From Massilia arenae (GTDB lineage: Bacteria; Pseudomonadota; Gammaproteobacteria; Burkholderiales; Burkholderiaceae_D): a DNA stretch of 64,000 nucleotides. Under the pieces are notes generated by a model, which saw only the letters and a list, made by a program, of their open reading frames with translations, was not told where the DNA came from and searched no databases. This document shows positions 35,471-44,854 of the stretch, one piece after another; position 1 is the first letter of the stretch, and the number at the start of each line of letters is the position of its first letter. The translations under genes were made by a program, and so were the position numbers. The stretch is from positions 165,082 to 229,081 of the forward strand of contig NZ_VPFD01000016.1 of NCBI RefSeq assembly GCF_008014745.1. Reading direction: 5' to 3'.

Positions 35471-35886
35471 TGGGAAGACGAACGATGAATCTGGAACAAC
35501 CATTGAGTATCGATGAACTGCGTGCCCTGGCCCTGGCCTCTGCCTCGGTGACGGACAGCTGCGCATGCGAGATCGCGAGTTACCCCGGGTGGACGCGTAC
35601 GCCGGTGTCGTTCCCGCAGGCGCAGATGCGCCCGGCCGGTACGCTGGCCGGCGATCCCTACTTTGATCCAACCTTCGCCGAATACCATCCGCACGGGACC
35701 AATTACTGGTCGCCGGACGCGCCGATCGCCATCCACTATTTTCCCTACAACCGCTGCGCGGTCCAGCAGTGCGGCGTATGCCTGCGCTACTGCCTCAGCT
35801 ATGTCGAAGCGGGCGGCTACTACGTCGAGCCGCGCATTCGCGCGCTCGATGGGCGGCACATAGTGGATGCGCCTGTCCCGGATTAA
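35470..35886 (+). CDS. Unknown Cys-rich small protein downstream of recG
   Basis: A 138-residue protein whose ATG overlaps the recG stop (TGATG); an alternative ATG lies 5 codons later at 35485. No signal peptide or membrane segment. The middle is rich in aromatic residues and Pro (PYFDPTFAEYHPHGTNYW, IAIHYFPYNRC) and the C-terminal part has CAVQQCGVCLRYC, with another CAC near residue 32. Five or more Cys suggest metal or disulfide binding. I do not recognise the family. Coupled translation to recG suggests co-expression only. Confidence 0.7.
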   Translation: MGRRTMNLEQPLSIDELRALALASASVTDSCACEIASYPGWTRTPVSFPQAQMRPAGTLAGDPYFDPTFAEYHPHGTNYWSPDAPIAIHYFPYNRCAVQQCGVCLRYCLSYVEAGGYYVEPRIRALDGRHIVDAPVPD

Positions 35887-35902
35887 GCGTTCCGCGCCGG
35901 GA

Positions 35903-36646
35903 CTACACCGCGCGCAGGATGGCCGGCTGCGGCGCACCGCCTGACGCCAGGCCTACACGGCAGTGGCCTCCTTCGGTCTGGTGCATCCGCAGCAGATCGT
36001 ACGCCTCGATCATCGTGCGCAGGTTCTTGTAGCCATAGGCTGCGTGGGAAAATCCGGCGTGAGCCGCCCTCAGGTGGTTGCCCAGTGCGCCGAGATCGAC
36101 CCTGCCATCGGGCGATGACAGCGCCAGCAAACGTACCGCCTCGACCACGAACCTCGGCCTGCGCTTGACGATCTCCGCAGCCGCTGCCGCTGCATGCGCC
36201 GGCGCGGCCTCCGGTGGCGCCGGAGGGGCCGACTCGTGAAACCTGTCGCAGGCATGACGCAGGGCCGCCGGTGTTTTCGCCTCACCGAAGACATGGACGC
36301 TGGCGCCACGTTCCTGCAGCTTGCGGCACAGGCCGACGAAATCGGAATCGCTGGTGATGATGACGAAACGGTCGGCGCGCCGGTCGAGCAGCATCTCCAG
36401 CGCATCCAGCGCCAGCGCGATGTCCGCTGTGTTCTTGCCGGCCACATACTGGAATTGCATGCAGGGGGCGAATCCATGGCGCACCAGCGCATCCTGCCAC
36501 TTGCTCGCCAGGGCGGTGTGATTACCGTAACCGCGTCGCAAGGTCACCCGTCCAAGGGTCGATGCAAGCCGCATCGCCTCGTCGATCACGGTCGGCTGCG
36601 CATTCTCGCAGTCCACGAGGACGGCGACATTTTGGTCCGAGGTCAT
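35903..36646 (-). CDS. NYN-domain (PIN-like) protein with C-terminal OST-HTH/LOTUS-like domain
   Basis: A 247-residue protein. Residues 1-140 are a NYN/LabA-like PIN-fold ribonuclease domain with acidic residues D12 (LVDCEN), D75 (KNTADIALALDAL), D100 and D102 (IITSDSDFVGL), so the metal site is complete. After an Ala/Pro linker, residues about 165-235 (SPDGRVDLGALGNHLRAAHAGFSHAAYGYKNLRTMIEAY) resemble an OST-HTH/LOTUS RNA-binding domain. It would be a candidate ribonuclease acting on structured RNA; target unknown. Confidence 0.85.
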   Translation of the reverse strand: MTSDQNVAVLVDCENAQPTVIDEAMRLASTLGRVTLRRGYGNHTALASKWQDALVRHGFAPCMQFQYVAGKNTADIALALDALEMLLDRRADRFVIITSDSDFVGLCRKLQERGASVHVFGEAKTPAALRHACDRFHESAPPAPPEAAPAHAAAAAAEIVKRRPRFVVEAVRLLALSSPDGRVDLGALGNHLRAAHAGFSHAAYGYKNLRTMIEAYDLLRMHQTEGGHCRVGLASGGAPQPAILRAV

Positions 36647-36826
36647 GTGTGTTCCTTTTGGGAAATTACATTTACTCTAGCAGGATCTTGTCCGGATAAA
36701 TACGCCCTGCCTCACGATCCGGTAGCGATGTTGTGAGAACGCACTGTGAGAATCGGTGAGACATCCAGGCTGCGATGTCGGCTATCTTTGCTGTCTTCCC
36801 GACGAACATTGAACACGGAACCTGCA

Positions 36827-37573
36827 ATGCCCCTCCTCGGACTCGGACTGCACTTCCTCATCGCCATCTTCTTCGCGATCCACGCCGTACGCAACCGCCG
36901 TCAGATGTACTGGCTGCTGATCCTGTTCTCCTTTCCACTGCTTGGCAGCCTCGCCTACTTCGTGGCCGAATACCTGCCTGCCTCGCGTCTCGAGCGACGC
37001 AGCCGCATGGCAGGGCGGGCGCTCCAGAAAAGTCTCGATCCTGGCCGCGACGTGCGCGAAGCCCGGAGCGCGTTCGACCTGACGCCGACCGCCTACAACC
37101 TGATGCGCCTGGCCGCCGCCCTGCTCGAGGCCGGCGAATCGGAAGAAGCGGTGCGCCATTACGATGCCTGCCTGAACGGGCCATTCGCTGGCGATCCCGA
37201 GGTCATCCTGGGCGCCGCGCGCGCCAATGCGGCGCATGGACAACCAGCGGCGGCGATTGCGCTGCTGGCGCCGCTGCAGTCGAAACATCCGAATTTTCGC
37301 GCCGATGAAGTCGGGCTGGAACTGGGCCGCGCCTATGCCGCCGTCGGCCGGCAAGACGAAGCGGGCACCGAATTCGAGGCCGTCGTCGAACGCTTCGCCA
37401 GCATCGAGGCGCGCGTCGAACTGGCGCTGTGGGCGCTCGCCAACGGCAAGGAGGCAGTGGCGCAGCGCGAATTGAGGGAGATCGGGCATGCGCGCACGCA
37501 TATGGAGAAGCACACGCGGGAACTGCATCGTGATCTGTTCAAGCGGCTGGATGCCGCCACCGCGCCGAAGTAA
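36827..37573 (+). CDS. Membrane-anchored TPR protein
   Basis: A 248-residue protein with two N-terminal hydrophobic segments (LGLGLHFLIAIFFAIHAV and YWLLILFSFPLLGSLAYFVAEYLP), resembling the PLD-nuclease N-terminal anchor. About 160 residues of tetratricopeptide-like helices follow (TAYNLMRLAAALLEAGESEEAVRHYDACL; GLELGRAYAAVGRQDEAGTEFEAVV). It probably scaffolds a membrane complex; partners are not evident. The start is the ATG directly before the first hydrophobic segment. Confidence 0.75.
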   Translation: MPLLGLGLHFLIAIFFAIHAVRNRRQMYWLLILFSFPLLGSLAYFVAEYLPASRLERRSRMAGRALQKSLDPGRDVREARSAFDLTPTAYNLMRLAAALLEAGESEEAVRHYDACLNGPFAGDPEVILGAARANAAHGQPAAAIALLAPLQSKHPNFRADEVGLELGRAYAAVGRQDEAGTEFEAVVERFASIEARVELALWALANGKEAVAQRELREIGHARTHMEKHTRELHRDLFKRLDAATAPK

Positions 37574-37585
37574 AAGGCCAGCCCG

Positions 37586-37942
37586 CTAGCCGGCGAACGT
37601 CAGCCTGTTCCCGAACGGATCCTTGACGCTCAACTCGCGCGTCTCCCACGGCGTGTCTTCGATCCCGGGCCGCGCATAACCATATTGTTTGGCGGTGAGT
37701 TCGGCATGCAGGCCATCGACGTCGTCGACCTCGATGCGTAGCGCGGCGCCCGGACAGCAATCGCCGTGATGCTCGCTCAGGTGCAGCACGCAGTCGCCGC
37801 GCGAGACCTGCAGGTAGAGCGGCATGCCGGGGCCGAAGCGGTGGTCCCAGTCGACCGTGAAGCCGAGGTAATCGACATAGAATTCCCTGGCCTTGGCCTC
37901 GTCGAAGATGCGCAGGATCGGCGTGATGCTCCCGAGCTTCAT
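37586..37942 (-). CDS. VOC/glyoxalase-superfamily protein, bleomycin-resistance-like
   Basis: A 118-residue single-module vicinal-oxygen-chelate protein: ITPILRIFDEAKAREFYVDYLGFTVDW, then VLHLSEHHGDCCPGAALRIEV and VKDPFGNRLTFAG. The LHLSEHHGD phrase is seen in bleomycin-binding-like members, which often act on other substrates. It starts 10 bases before the end of the adjacent oxidoreductase gene's intergenic gap on the same strand and may be co-transcribed with it. Confidence 0.85.
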   Translation of the reverse strand: MKLGSITPILRIFDEAKAREFYVDYLGFTVDWDHRFGPGMPLYLQVSRGDCVLHLSEHHGDCCPGAALRIEVDDVDGLHAELTAKQYGYARPGIEDTPWETRELSVKDPFGNRLTFAG

Positions 37943-37952
37943 GGCATATGCC

Positions 37953-38942
37953 CTACGCGCGGTCGGCCGCGTAACGCAGGCCGATCTGGCGCCGGATCTC
38001 GTCCATCACGCCCATCAGCGCCAGCGTCTCGCCCTGCGTCATCGACGAGCTTTCCAGCAGCCCCTGCTGCCAGCAGCGCTGGGCCTCGATCGCTTCGTGC
38101 ACATAGCCATTGCCAAGATACGGCGTCTCGATCGTGCGCTCGCTGCCGTCGTCCAGCTTGACGGTGACCGACGTCGCGCGGTGGAACATGGTGTTCATCC
38201 GCACCTGGCCTCGCTCGCCCGACACGGTCAGCTCGGCCGGCGTGCGCGCCAGGAAGGAGCAGCTGCAGACCGACATACCGCCGCCTTCATGCTTGAGCGT
38301 GAAACCGGTCTGCACGTCGACGCCGGTCGGGCCCATCTCGGCTTGCGCACGGACTTCGATCACTGGCCCCAGCAAGCCGGCCGCGACCGACAGCGGATAG
38401 ATGCCCAGGTCGAGCAGCGCGCCGCCGCCCAGCTCGGGATTGAACACGCGGTGCTCGGGACCGAAGGCGGCCGCGAAGCCGAAGTCGGCGACGATCTGGC
38501 GCGGGGTGCCGATCTCACCCGAGGCCAGGATGCGTTTCACTTCCAGGTAGGCCGGCAGGTAGCGCGTCCACATCGCCTCCATCAGGAACAGGCGCTTCGA
38601 GCGGGCCAGGGTCACCACCTGCTCGGCTTCGCGCAGGTTCATCGTGAACGGCTTCTCGCACAGCACGCCCTTGCCGGCACGCAGCGCCATCAGGGCGTTG
38701 CCGGCATGTTCCGGATGCGGCGTGCCGATGTAGATCAGGTCGATGCCCTCGGCCTGGGCCAGCAGCTCGGCCGAGCCATAACTGGCGAGCGCGCCGAATT
38801 CCTCGGCGAAGGCAGCTGCCTTGTCCTGGCTGCGCGAACCCACGGCGGCCAGCACGGCGCCCGGCACATCCTTCAATGCATTGGCAAAGGCACGCGAAAT
38901 CTTGCCCGTGCCGAGAATTCCCCAGCGTACCGTTTCAGCCAT
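37953..38942 (-). CDS. Gfo/Idh/MocA-family NAD(P)-dependent oxidoreductase
   Basis: A 329-residue sugar or diol dehydrogenase-like protein. N-terminal Rossmann fold WGILGTGKISRAFANAL, then YIGTPHPEHAGNALMALRAGKGVLCEKPFTMN with the catalytic EKP Lys, and the C-terminal GFO_IDH_MocA_C beta sheet. GGGAGAA precedes the ATG at 38942; a GTG six codons earlier is open but less likely. Substrate unknown; related to trans-1,2-dihydrobenzene-1,2-diol dehydrogenases. Confidence 0.88.
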   Translation of the reverse strand: MAETVRWGILGTGKISRAFANALKDVPGAVLAAVGSRSQDKAAAFAEEFGALASYGSAELLAQAEGIDLIYIGTPHPEHAGNALMALRAGKGVLCEKPFTMNLREAEQVVTLARSKRLFLMEAMWTRYLPAYLEVKRILASGEIGTPRQIVADFGFAAAFGPEHRVFNPELGGGALLDLGIYPLSVAAGLLGPVIEVRAQAEMGPTGVDVQTGFTLKHEGGGMSVCSCSFLARTPAELTVSGERGQVRMNTMFHRATSVTVKLDDGSERTIETPYLGNGYVHEAIEAQRCWQQGLLESSSMTQGETLALMGVMDEIRRQIGLRYAADRA

Positions 38943-38956
38943 CGGCTTCTCCCTTT

Positions 38957-39748
38957 TCACGCCGTCCGCTTGGGACGGAACACAGTCGTATCCAGATAAA
39001 AATCAGGGTCTTGCCCAGGCCACCAGCCTGGAATGCCCAGCACCTGAAGGGGCGTGAAGCCACCCGGCGTAAGCTCTTCATTCGCCAGGCTGGCCGCCAC
39101 CTCGCGGTCGAGCCATGCGCGGCGCGCATCGGCTGCCAGCGCAAAGTAATCGTCGCCGGCGAACACCACCCGCGTATGTGCGGTGATCGCCTTGCGCGGC
39201 GCCACCAGCTTTTCCATCAGCGCGTGGCCGAACAGCCAGACCTCGACGTCCTTGCCGAACAAGTCACGCTTATCGTACAGGGCCTCTAACCAGCGGTGCG
39301 CACGCAAGTCCTCGACCAGCGCCCGCCCTGCTTCATTGTCGCGCACGACCAGCAAGGCCGCGTTCTCGTCGAAGATGGTGGCGGCGTCGCGCGCCGGCCC
39401 GCGCGACTTGCCGACGCCGGCCTGCGCGATCTGCGCCGCCTGCAGCGCGTTCAGCGCGCGCTTGATACCCGGGAAGGTCTGCCACACCAGCGCATTGAAG
39501 AAATCGTGCAGGTTGTCGCGGGTCGGCACCTGGCCGGTGGCGCCGATGAATTCTTCATAGGCCGTCCCTTCCGGCAGCGCGGCTTGCGGCACGAAGGACA
39601 GCGGCATGCCGCCGCCATTACGGAGGTCGAGCGCGCGCGCCGCCACGTTGAAGGCATCGATGAAGCCGTCAAGCGGCGGCGAGGCCCGTTCAAAGCTTGG
39701 GCGCACCGTGTCGTACCACGGCTGCGCCCAGTCGATCGGCGGCAGCAC
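38957..39748 (-). CDS. DUF3025-family protein
   Basis: A 263-residue soluble protein starting at GTG 8 bases after the pyrC stop. DNLHDFFNALVWQTFPGIKRALN and LFGHALMEKLVAPRKAITAH are the recognisable DUF3025 blocks. Function unknown. The close spacing to pyrC suggests one transcript, which is a common neighbourhood in Burkholderiales as far as I recall. Confidence 0.8.
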   Translation of the reverse strand: MLPPIDWAQPWYDTVRPSFERASPPLDGFIDAFNVAARALDLRNGGGMPLSFVPQAALPEGTAYEEFIGATGQVPTRDNLHDFFNALVWQTFPGIKRALNALQAAQIAQAGVGKSRGPARDAATIFDENAALLVVRDNEAGRALVEDLRAHRWLEALYDKRDLFGKDVEVWLFGHALMEKLVAPRKAITAHTRVVFAGDDYFALAADARRAWLDREVAASLANEELTPGGFTPLQVLGIPGWWPGQDPDFYLDTTVFRPKRTA

Positions 39749-39756
39749 GGTGCTGC

Positions 39757-40806
39757 TTATACCATCTTCCAGTTGATGCTCTCGCCCGCGTTCAGCGGCA
39801 CCAGCTGGTGTTCGCCCATCGGCACCGATTCAGGCAGGGTCCACGATTCGCGCTTGAGCGTGATCGTGCCAACGTTCCTCGGCAGGTTGTAGAAGGCCGG
39901 GCCGTTGAAGCTGGCGAAGGCTTCCAGTTTGTCGAGCGCGCCGGCCTGGGCGAAGGCTTCGGTATACATCTCCATCGCGTGCAGCGCGGTGTAGCAACCG
40001 GCGCAGCCGCAGGCGGCGTACTTGGTGTGCACCGCGTGCGGCGCCGAGTCGGTGCCCAGGAAGAAGCGTTCGTCGCCGCTGGTGGCGGCGGTGACCAGCG
40101 CCAGGCGGTGTTCTTCGCGCTTGAGCACCGGCAGGCAGTAGAAGTGCGGGCGAATGCCGCCGCGGAAGATCTCGTTGCGGTTGTACAGCAGGTGGTGGGC
40201 GGTGATGGTGGCCGCGATCGGGCCTTCGGCCTCGGCCACGTACTGGGCCGCGTCCTTGGTGGTGATGTGCTCGAACACCACGTTCAGCGCCGGCATGTCT
40301 TTACGCAGCGGGCGCATCACGCGCTCGATGAACACGGCTTCGCGGTCGAACAGGTCGATCTCGTTGTCGGTCACTTCGCCATGCACCAGCAGCGGCATGC
40401 CGACTTCCTGCATCACTTCCAGCGTCTTGTAGCACTTTTTGAGGTCGGTGACGCCGGCGTCCGAGTTGGTGGTGGCGCCGGCCGGGTACAGCTTGACCGC
40501 GTGGATGAAACCGGTGTCCTGGGCGCGGCGGATCTCGTCCGGATCGGTGTTGTCGGTCAGGTACAGCGTCATCAGCGGTTCAAAGCGCATCCCCTCCGGC
40601 AGCGCGGCCAGGATGCGGGCGCGGTATTCAAGAGCGGCGGCGGCCGTGGTCACGGGCGGGCGCAGGTTCGGCATCACGATCGCGCGGCCGAACTGGCGGG
40701 CGGTGTGCGGCAGCACGCTGGCCATCGCCGCGCCGTCGCGCAGGTGCAGGTGCCAGTCGTCTGGACGGGTGATGGTGATGGTGTCTGGGGTCTCGATGGT
40801 GGACAT
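39757..40806 (-). CDS. pyrC: Dihydroorotase
   Basis: A 349-residue class II dihydroorotase (pyrimidine synthesis: carbamoyl-aspartate to dihydroorotate). [13 protein letters not shown] provides H19 and H21 zinc ligands; [16 protein letters not shown] contains the carboxylated Lys; [16 protein letters not shown] and LGTDSAPH complete the binuclear zinc site. Full length, no anomalies. Confidence 0.97.
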   Translation of the reverse strand: MSTIETPDTITITRPDDWHLHLRDGAAMASVLPHTARQFGRAIVMPNLRPPVTTAAAALEYRARILAALPEGMRFEPLMTLYLTDNTDPDEIRRAQDTGFIHAVKLYPAGATTNSDAGVTDLKKCYKTLEVMQEVGMPLLVHGEVTDNEIDLFDREAVFIERVMRPLRKDMPALNVVFEHITTKDAAQYVAEAEGPIAATITAHHLLYNRNEIFRGGIRPHFYCLPVLKREEHRLALVTAATSGDERFFLGTDSAPHAVHTKYAACGCAGCYTALHAMEMYTEAFAQAGALDKLEAFASFNGPAFYNLPRNVGTITLKRESWTLPESVPMGEHQLVPLNAGESINWKMV

Positions 40807-40919
40807 GGCGGCTCTCGAAAAACGAATGGCGTATTTTACCTGCGCGGCGGCCCGCGAGGTGCGTTCGGGGGACTGGAATGGCGTGTCGGATTACCGTAAC
40901 GCCAACGGTGTAAGCGTGC

Positions 40920-40948
40920 TTGACAGCACTAACTGTGCCTAGGATACT
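40920..40948 (+). promoter_or_regulatory. Candidate promoter of the symporter gene
   Basis: TTGACA (40920-40925), 17 bases, GATACT (40943-40948). It would give a 5' leader of about 125 bases before the ATG at 41082. The -35 is perfect and the -10 matches 4 of 6. Confidence 0.45.
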
Positions 40949-41081
40949 GCGGAACTTGCCATAATCTTCAGTACCAACCGGCCTTCGGTCCTCGAAAACC
41001 GGTCATTGCCCGAACAACCTGCCAGCGACAGCGAGATCCGCCGCCGCCGGCCCTGCACAGGTCCACACGACAGGAAGCTTT

Positions 41082-42350
41082 ATGAACAATCGAAATCGCC
41101 TGACTACCTTCATCATGATCGCCCTGGTGGTCGGCATCGTGGTCGGCTACCTGGTCAACACCAATACCGATGCGACCGGCGCGACGAGCTTCTCCGACAC
41201 GATGTCGCTGATTACCACGATGTTCCTCCGCCTGATCAAGATGATCATCGCGCCGCTGGTGTTCGCGACCCTGGTGGTCGGCATCGCCAAGATGGGCGAC
41301 GCCAAGGAAGTCGGCCGCATCGGCATCAAGGCGCTGGGCTGGTTCATGATCGCCTCGGTCATCTCGCTGTCGCTCGGCCTGGTCCTGGTGAACATCTTCC
41401 GTCCAGGCGACGCGCTGTTCGCGGCAGGCATGATGCCGCCGGTCGACGCGAGCTCGGGCATCACCAGCGGCAGCCTGACGATGAAGGACTTCATCACCCA
41501 CCTGATCCCGACCTCGATCGTCGACGGCATGGCCAGGAACGAGATCCTGCAGATCGTGGTGTTCTCGCTGTTCTTCGGCACCGCCGCCGCAGCGGTTGGC
41601 GCACGCGCCACGCCGATGATCGACGCCATCGACGGCGTCGCCCACGTCATGCTCAAGCTGACCGGCTACGTGATGAACTTCGCGCCGATCGCGGTGTTCG
41701 CGGCAGTGGCCGGCATCATCGCCAAGAGCGGCCTGGGCGTGCTGTCGACCTACGGCATCTTCATGGCCCAGTTCTACTTTGGCATCGCGCTGCTGTGGAT
41801 CGTCCTGATCGGCATCGGCATGGCCGTGATCGGCCCGCGCATCCTGCGCCTGGTCTCCGAACTGCGCGGCCCGACCGTGCTGGCCTTCTCGACCGCCTCG
41901 TCTGAAGCCGCCTTCCCGAAAACCCTGGAAAGCCTGGAGCGCTTCGGCGTCAAGAACCGTCTGGCCTCGTTCGTGCTGCCGATCGGCTACTCGTTCAACC
42001 TGGACGGCTCGATGATGTACTGCACCTTCGCAGCCGTCTTCATCGCCCAGGCCTACGGCATCGACCTGTCGGTCGGTACCCAGATCACCATGATGCTGGT
42101 GCTGATGCTGACCTCGAAAGGCATGGCCGGCGTGCCGCGCGCCTCGCTGGTCGTGATCGCCGCCACCCTGAACCAGTTCGACATTCCGGAAGCGGGCCTC
42201 TTGCTGCTGCTGGCGATCGACCACTTCCTGGACATGGCGCGCTCGGCCACCAACGTGATCGGCAACGGCATCGCCACCGCCGTCGTCGCCAAGTGGGAGG
42301 GCGACCTGGGAGAACCGAACAAGGAGCCCGCCATCTCACCGTTGAAATGA
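41082..42350 (+). CDS. dctA: Dicarboxylate/amino acid:cation symporter (DAACS family)
   Basis: A 422-residue glutamate-transporter-fold carrier: eight membrane segments plus two re-entrant loops. Motifs are FLRLIKMIIAPLVFATLVVGIAKM, the Ser-rich loop STASSEAAFPKTLES, and PIGYSFNLDGSMMY...GMAGVPRASLVVIAATL. Homologues take up C4-dicarboxylates, aspartate or glutamate with H+ or Na+. The symbol dctA is tentative (gltP is the alternative). The asparaginase and amidohydrolase downstream favour aspartate. An intrinsic terminator follows. Confidence 0.85.
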   Translation: MNNRNRLTTFIMIALVVGIVVGYLVNTNTDATGATSFSDTMSLITTMFLRLIKMIIAPLVFATLVVGIAKMGDAKEVGRIGIKALGWFMIASVISLSLGLVLVNIFRPGDALFAAGMMPPVDASSGITSGSLTMKDFITHLIPTSIVDGMARNEILQIVVFSLFFGTAAAAVGARATPMIDAIDGVAHVMLKLTGYVMNFAPIAVFAAVAGIIAKSGLGVLSTYGIFMAQFYFGIALLWIVLIGIGMAVIGPRILRLVSELRGPTVLAFSTASSEAAFPKTLESLERFGVKNRLASFVLPIGYSFNLDGSMMYCTFAAVFIAQAYGIDLSVGTQITMMLVLMLTSKGMAGVPRASLVVIAATLNQFDIPEAGLLLLLAIDHFLDMARSATNVIGNGIATAVVAKWEGDLGEPNKEPAISPLK

Positions 42351-42378
42351 CGATGGCAACCGGCTGCCCGTAGCACCC

Positions 42379-42412
42379 AAGGCCTTCCAGCAATGGAGGG
42401 CCTTTGTTTTTT
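42379..42412 (+). terminator. Intrinsic terminator after the symporter gene
   Basis: AAGGCCTTCCA pairs with TGGAGGGCCTT around GCAA (42379-42404), followed by TGTTTTTT. It separates the symporter from the amidohydrolase gene, which then needs its own promoter or read-through. Confidence 0.85.
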
Positions 42413-42443
42413 CAACATCGATAATCACAACAAGGAGAGAGAG

Positions 42444-43727
<1,284 letters not shown>

Positions 43728-43768
43728 TTTCCAGGGCGTCCCGCCAGTTTTAGAAAGGTAGTAACACG

Positions 43769-44854
43769 ATGTCCAAGCAGTTCCCCCAAGCCGTACGCAC
43801 CATGCTGTGCGGCTTTTTGTTCATGTTCGCCGCTGCCGCGGTGCAGGCCCAGACCACGGCAAAGCTGCCGAACGTGACCATCCTCGCCACCGGCGGCACC
43901 ATCGCCGGCACCGGCGCCACCAGCACCACCACGGTCGGCTACACCGCCGCCACCGTGGGGGTGCAATCGCTGATCGCGGCGGTGCCCGAGATCGCCAAGG
44001 TGGCGAACGTCACCGGCGAGCAGGTGTTCCAGATCGCCAGCGAGAACATCAGCGACGCGCAATGGCTGCAACTGGCCAAGCGCGTCAACGTGCTGCTGGC
44101 GCAGCCGAACGTGGACGGCATCGTGATCACCCACGGCACCGACACGCTGGAAGAGACGGCGTATTTCCTGCACCTGACGGTCAAGAGCAGGAAGCCGGTG
44201 GTGCTGGTCGGTTCGATGCGGCCGTCGACCGCGCTGTCGGCCGACGGCCCGATCAACCTGTACAACGCGGTGCGCCTGGCCGGCACGCCGGAGGCGGCGG
44301 GCCGCGGCGTGCTGGTGGCGATGAACGACCAGATCCATTCGGCACGCGACGTCACCAAGGCCAACACCACCACGACCGACACCTTCCGTACGTCGGAACT
44401 GGGCGTGATCGGCTATATCCAGGGCGGCAAGCCGTTCTTCTACCGTAACGTGGTGCGCAATCACACGCTGGACACCGAGTTCGATGTGAGCAAACTCGAT
44501 GCGCTGCCGCAGGTCGACGTCGCCTATGCGTATGCGAACGTGGGCGACGTCGCCGTCAATGCGCTGGTCGCGGCCGGCGCCAGGGGGCTGGTGCATGCGG
44601 GCGTGGGCAACGGCAGCCTGCCGGCAAAGACGAAGCCGGCGCTGGTCAAGGCGCGCAAGGACGGCGTCGTGATCGTGCGCGCGAGCCGTGTCGGCCAGGG
44701 CATCGTGGCGCGCAATGGCGAAGCCAATGACGACGAGCTGGACTTCGTGGTGGCAGACACCCTGAGCCCGCAGAAGGCGCGCATTCTCCTGATGCTGGCG
44801 TTGACCAAGACGACCGATACCAAGAACATCCAGCGGATGTTCTACACCTACTGA
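43769..44854 (+). CDS. ansB: Periplasmic type II L-asparaginase
   Basis: A 361-residue enzyme: signal peptide (FLFMFAAAAVQAQ), nucleophile Thr44 in LATGGTIAGTG and second active-site Thr124-Asp125 in THGTDTLEETAYFL; SMRPSTALSADGPINLY follows. It hydrolyses asparagine to aspartate and ammonia, and some homologues also glutamine. Placed 41 bases after the amidohydrolase and overlapping the convergent ABC exporter by 7 bases at the 3' end. Confidence 0.95.
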   Translation: MSKQFPQAVRTMLCGFLFMFAAAAVQAQTTAKLPNVTILATGGTIAGTGATSTTTVGYTAATVGVQSLIAAVPEIAKVANVTGEQVFQIASENISDAQWLQLAKRVNVLLAQPNVDGIVITHGTDTLEETAYFLHLTVKSRKPVVLVGSMRPSTALSADGPINLYNAVRLAGTPEAAGRGVLVAMNDQIHSARDVTKANTTTTDTFRTSELGVIGYIQGGKPFFYRNVVRNHTLDTEFDVSKLDALPQVDVAYAYANVGDVAVNALVAAGARGLVHAGVGNGSLPAKTKPALVKARKDGVVIVRASRVGQGIVARNGEANDDELDFVVADTLSPQKARILLMLALTKTTDTKNIQRMFYTY

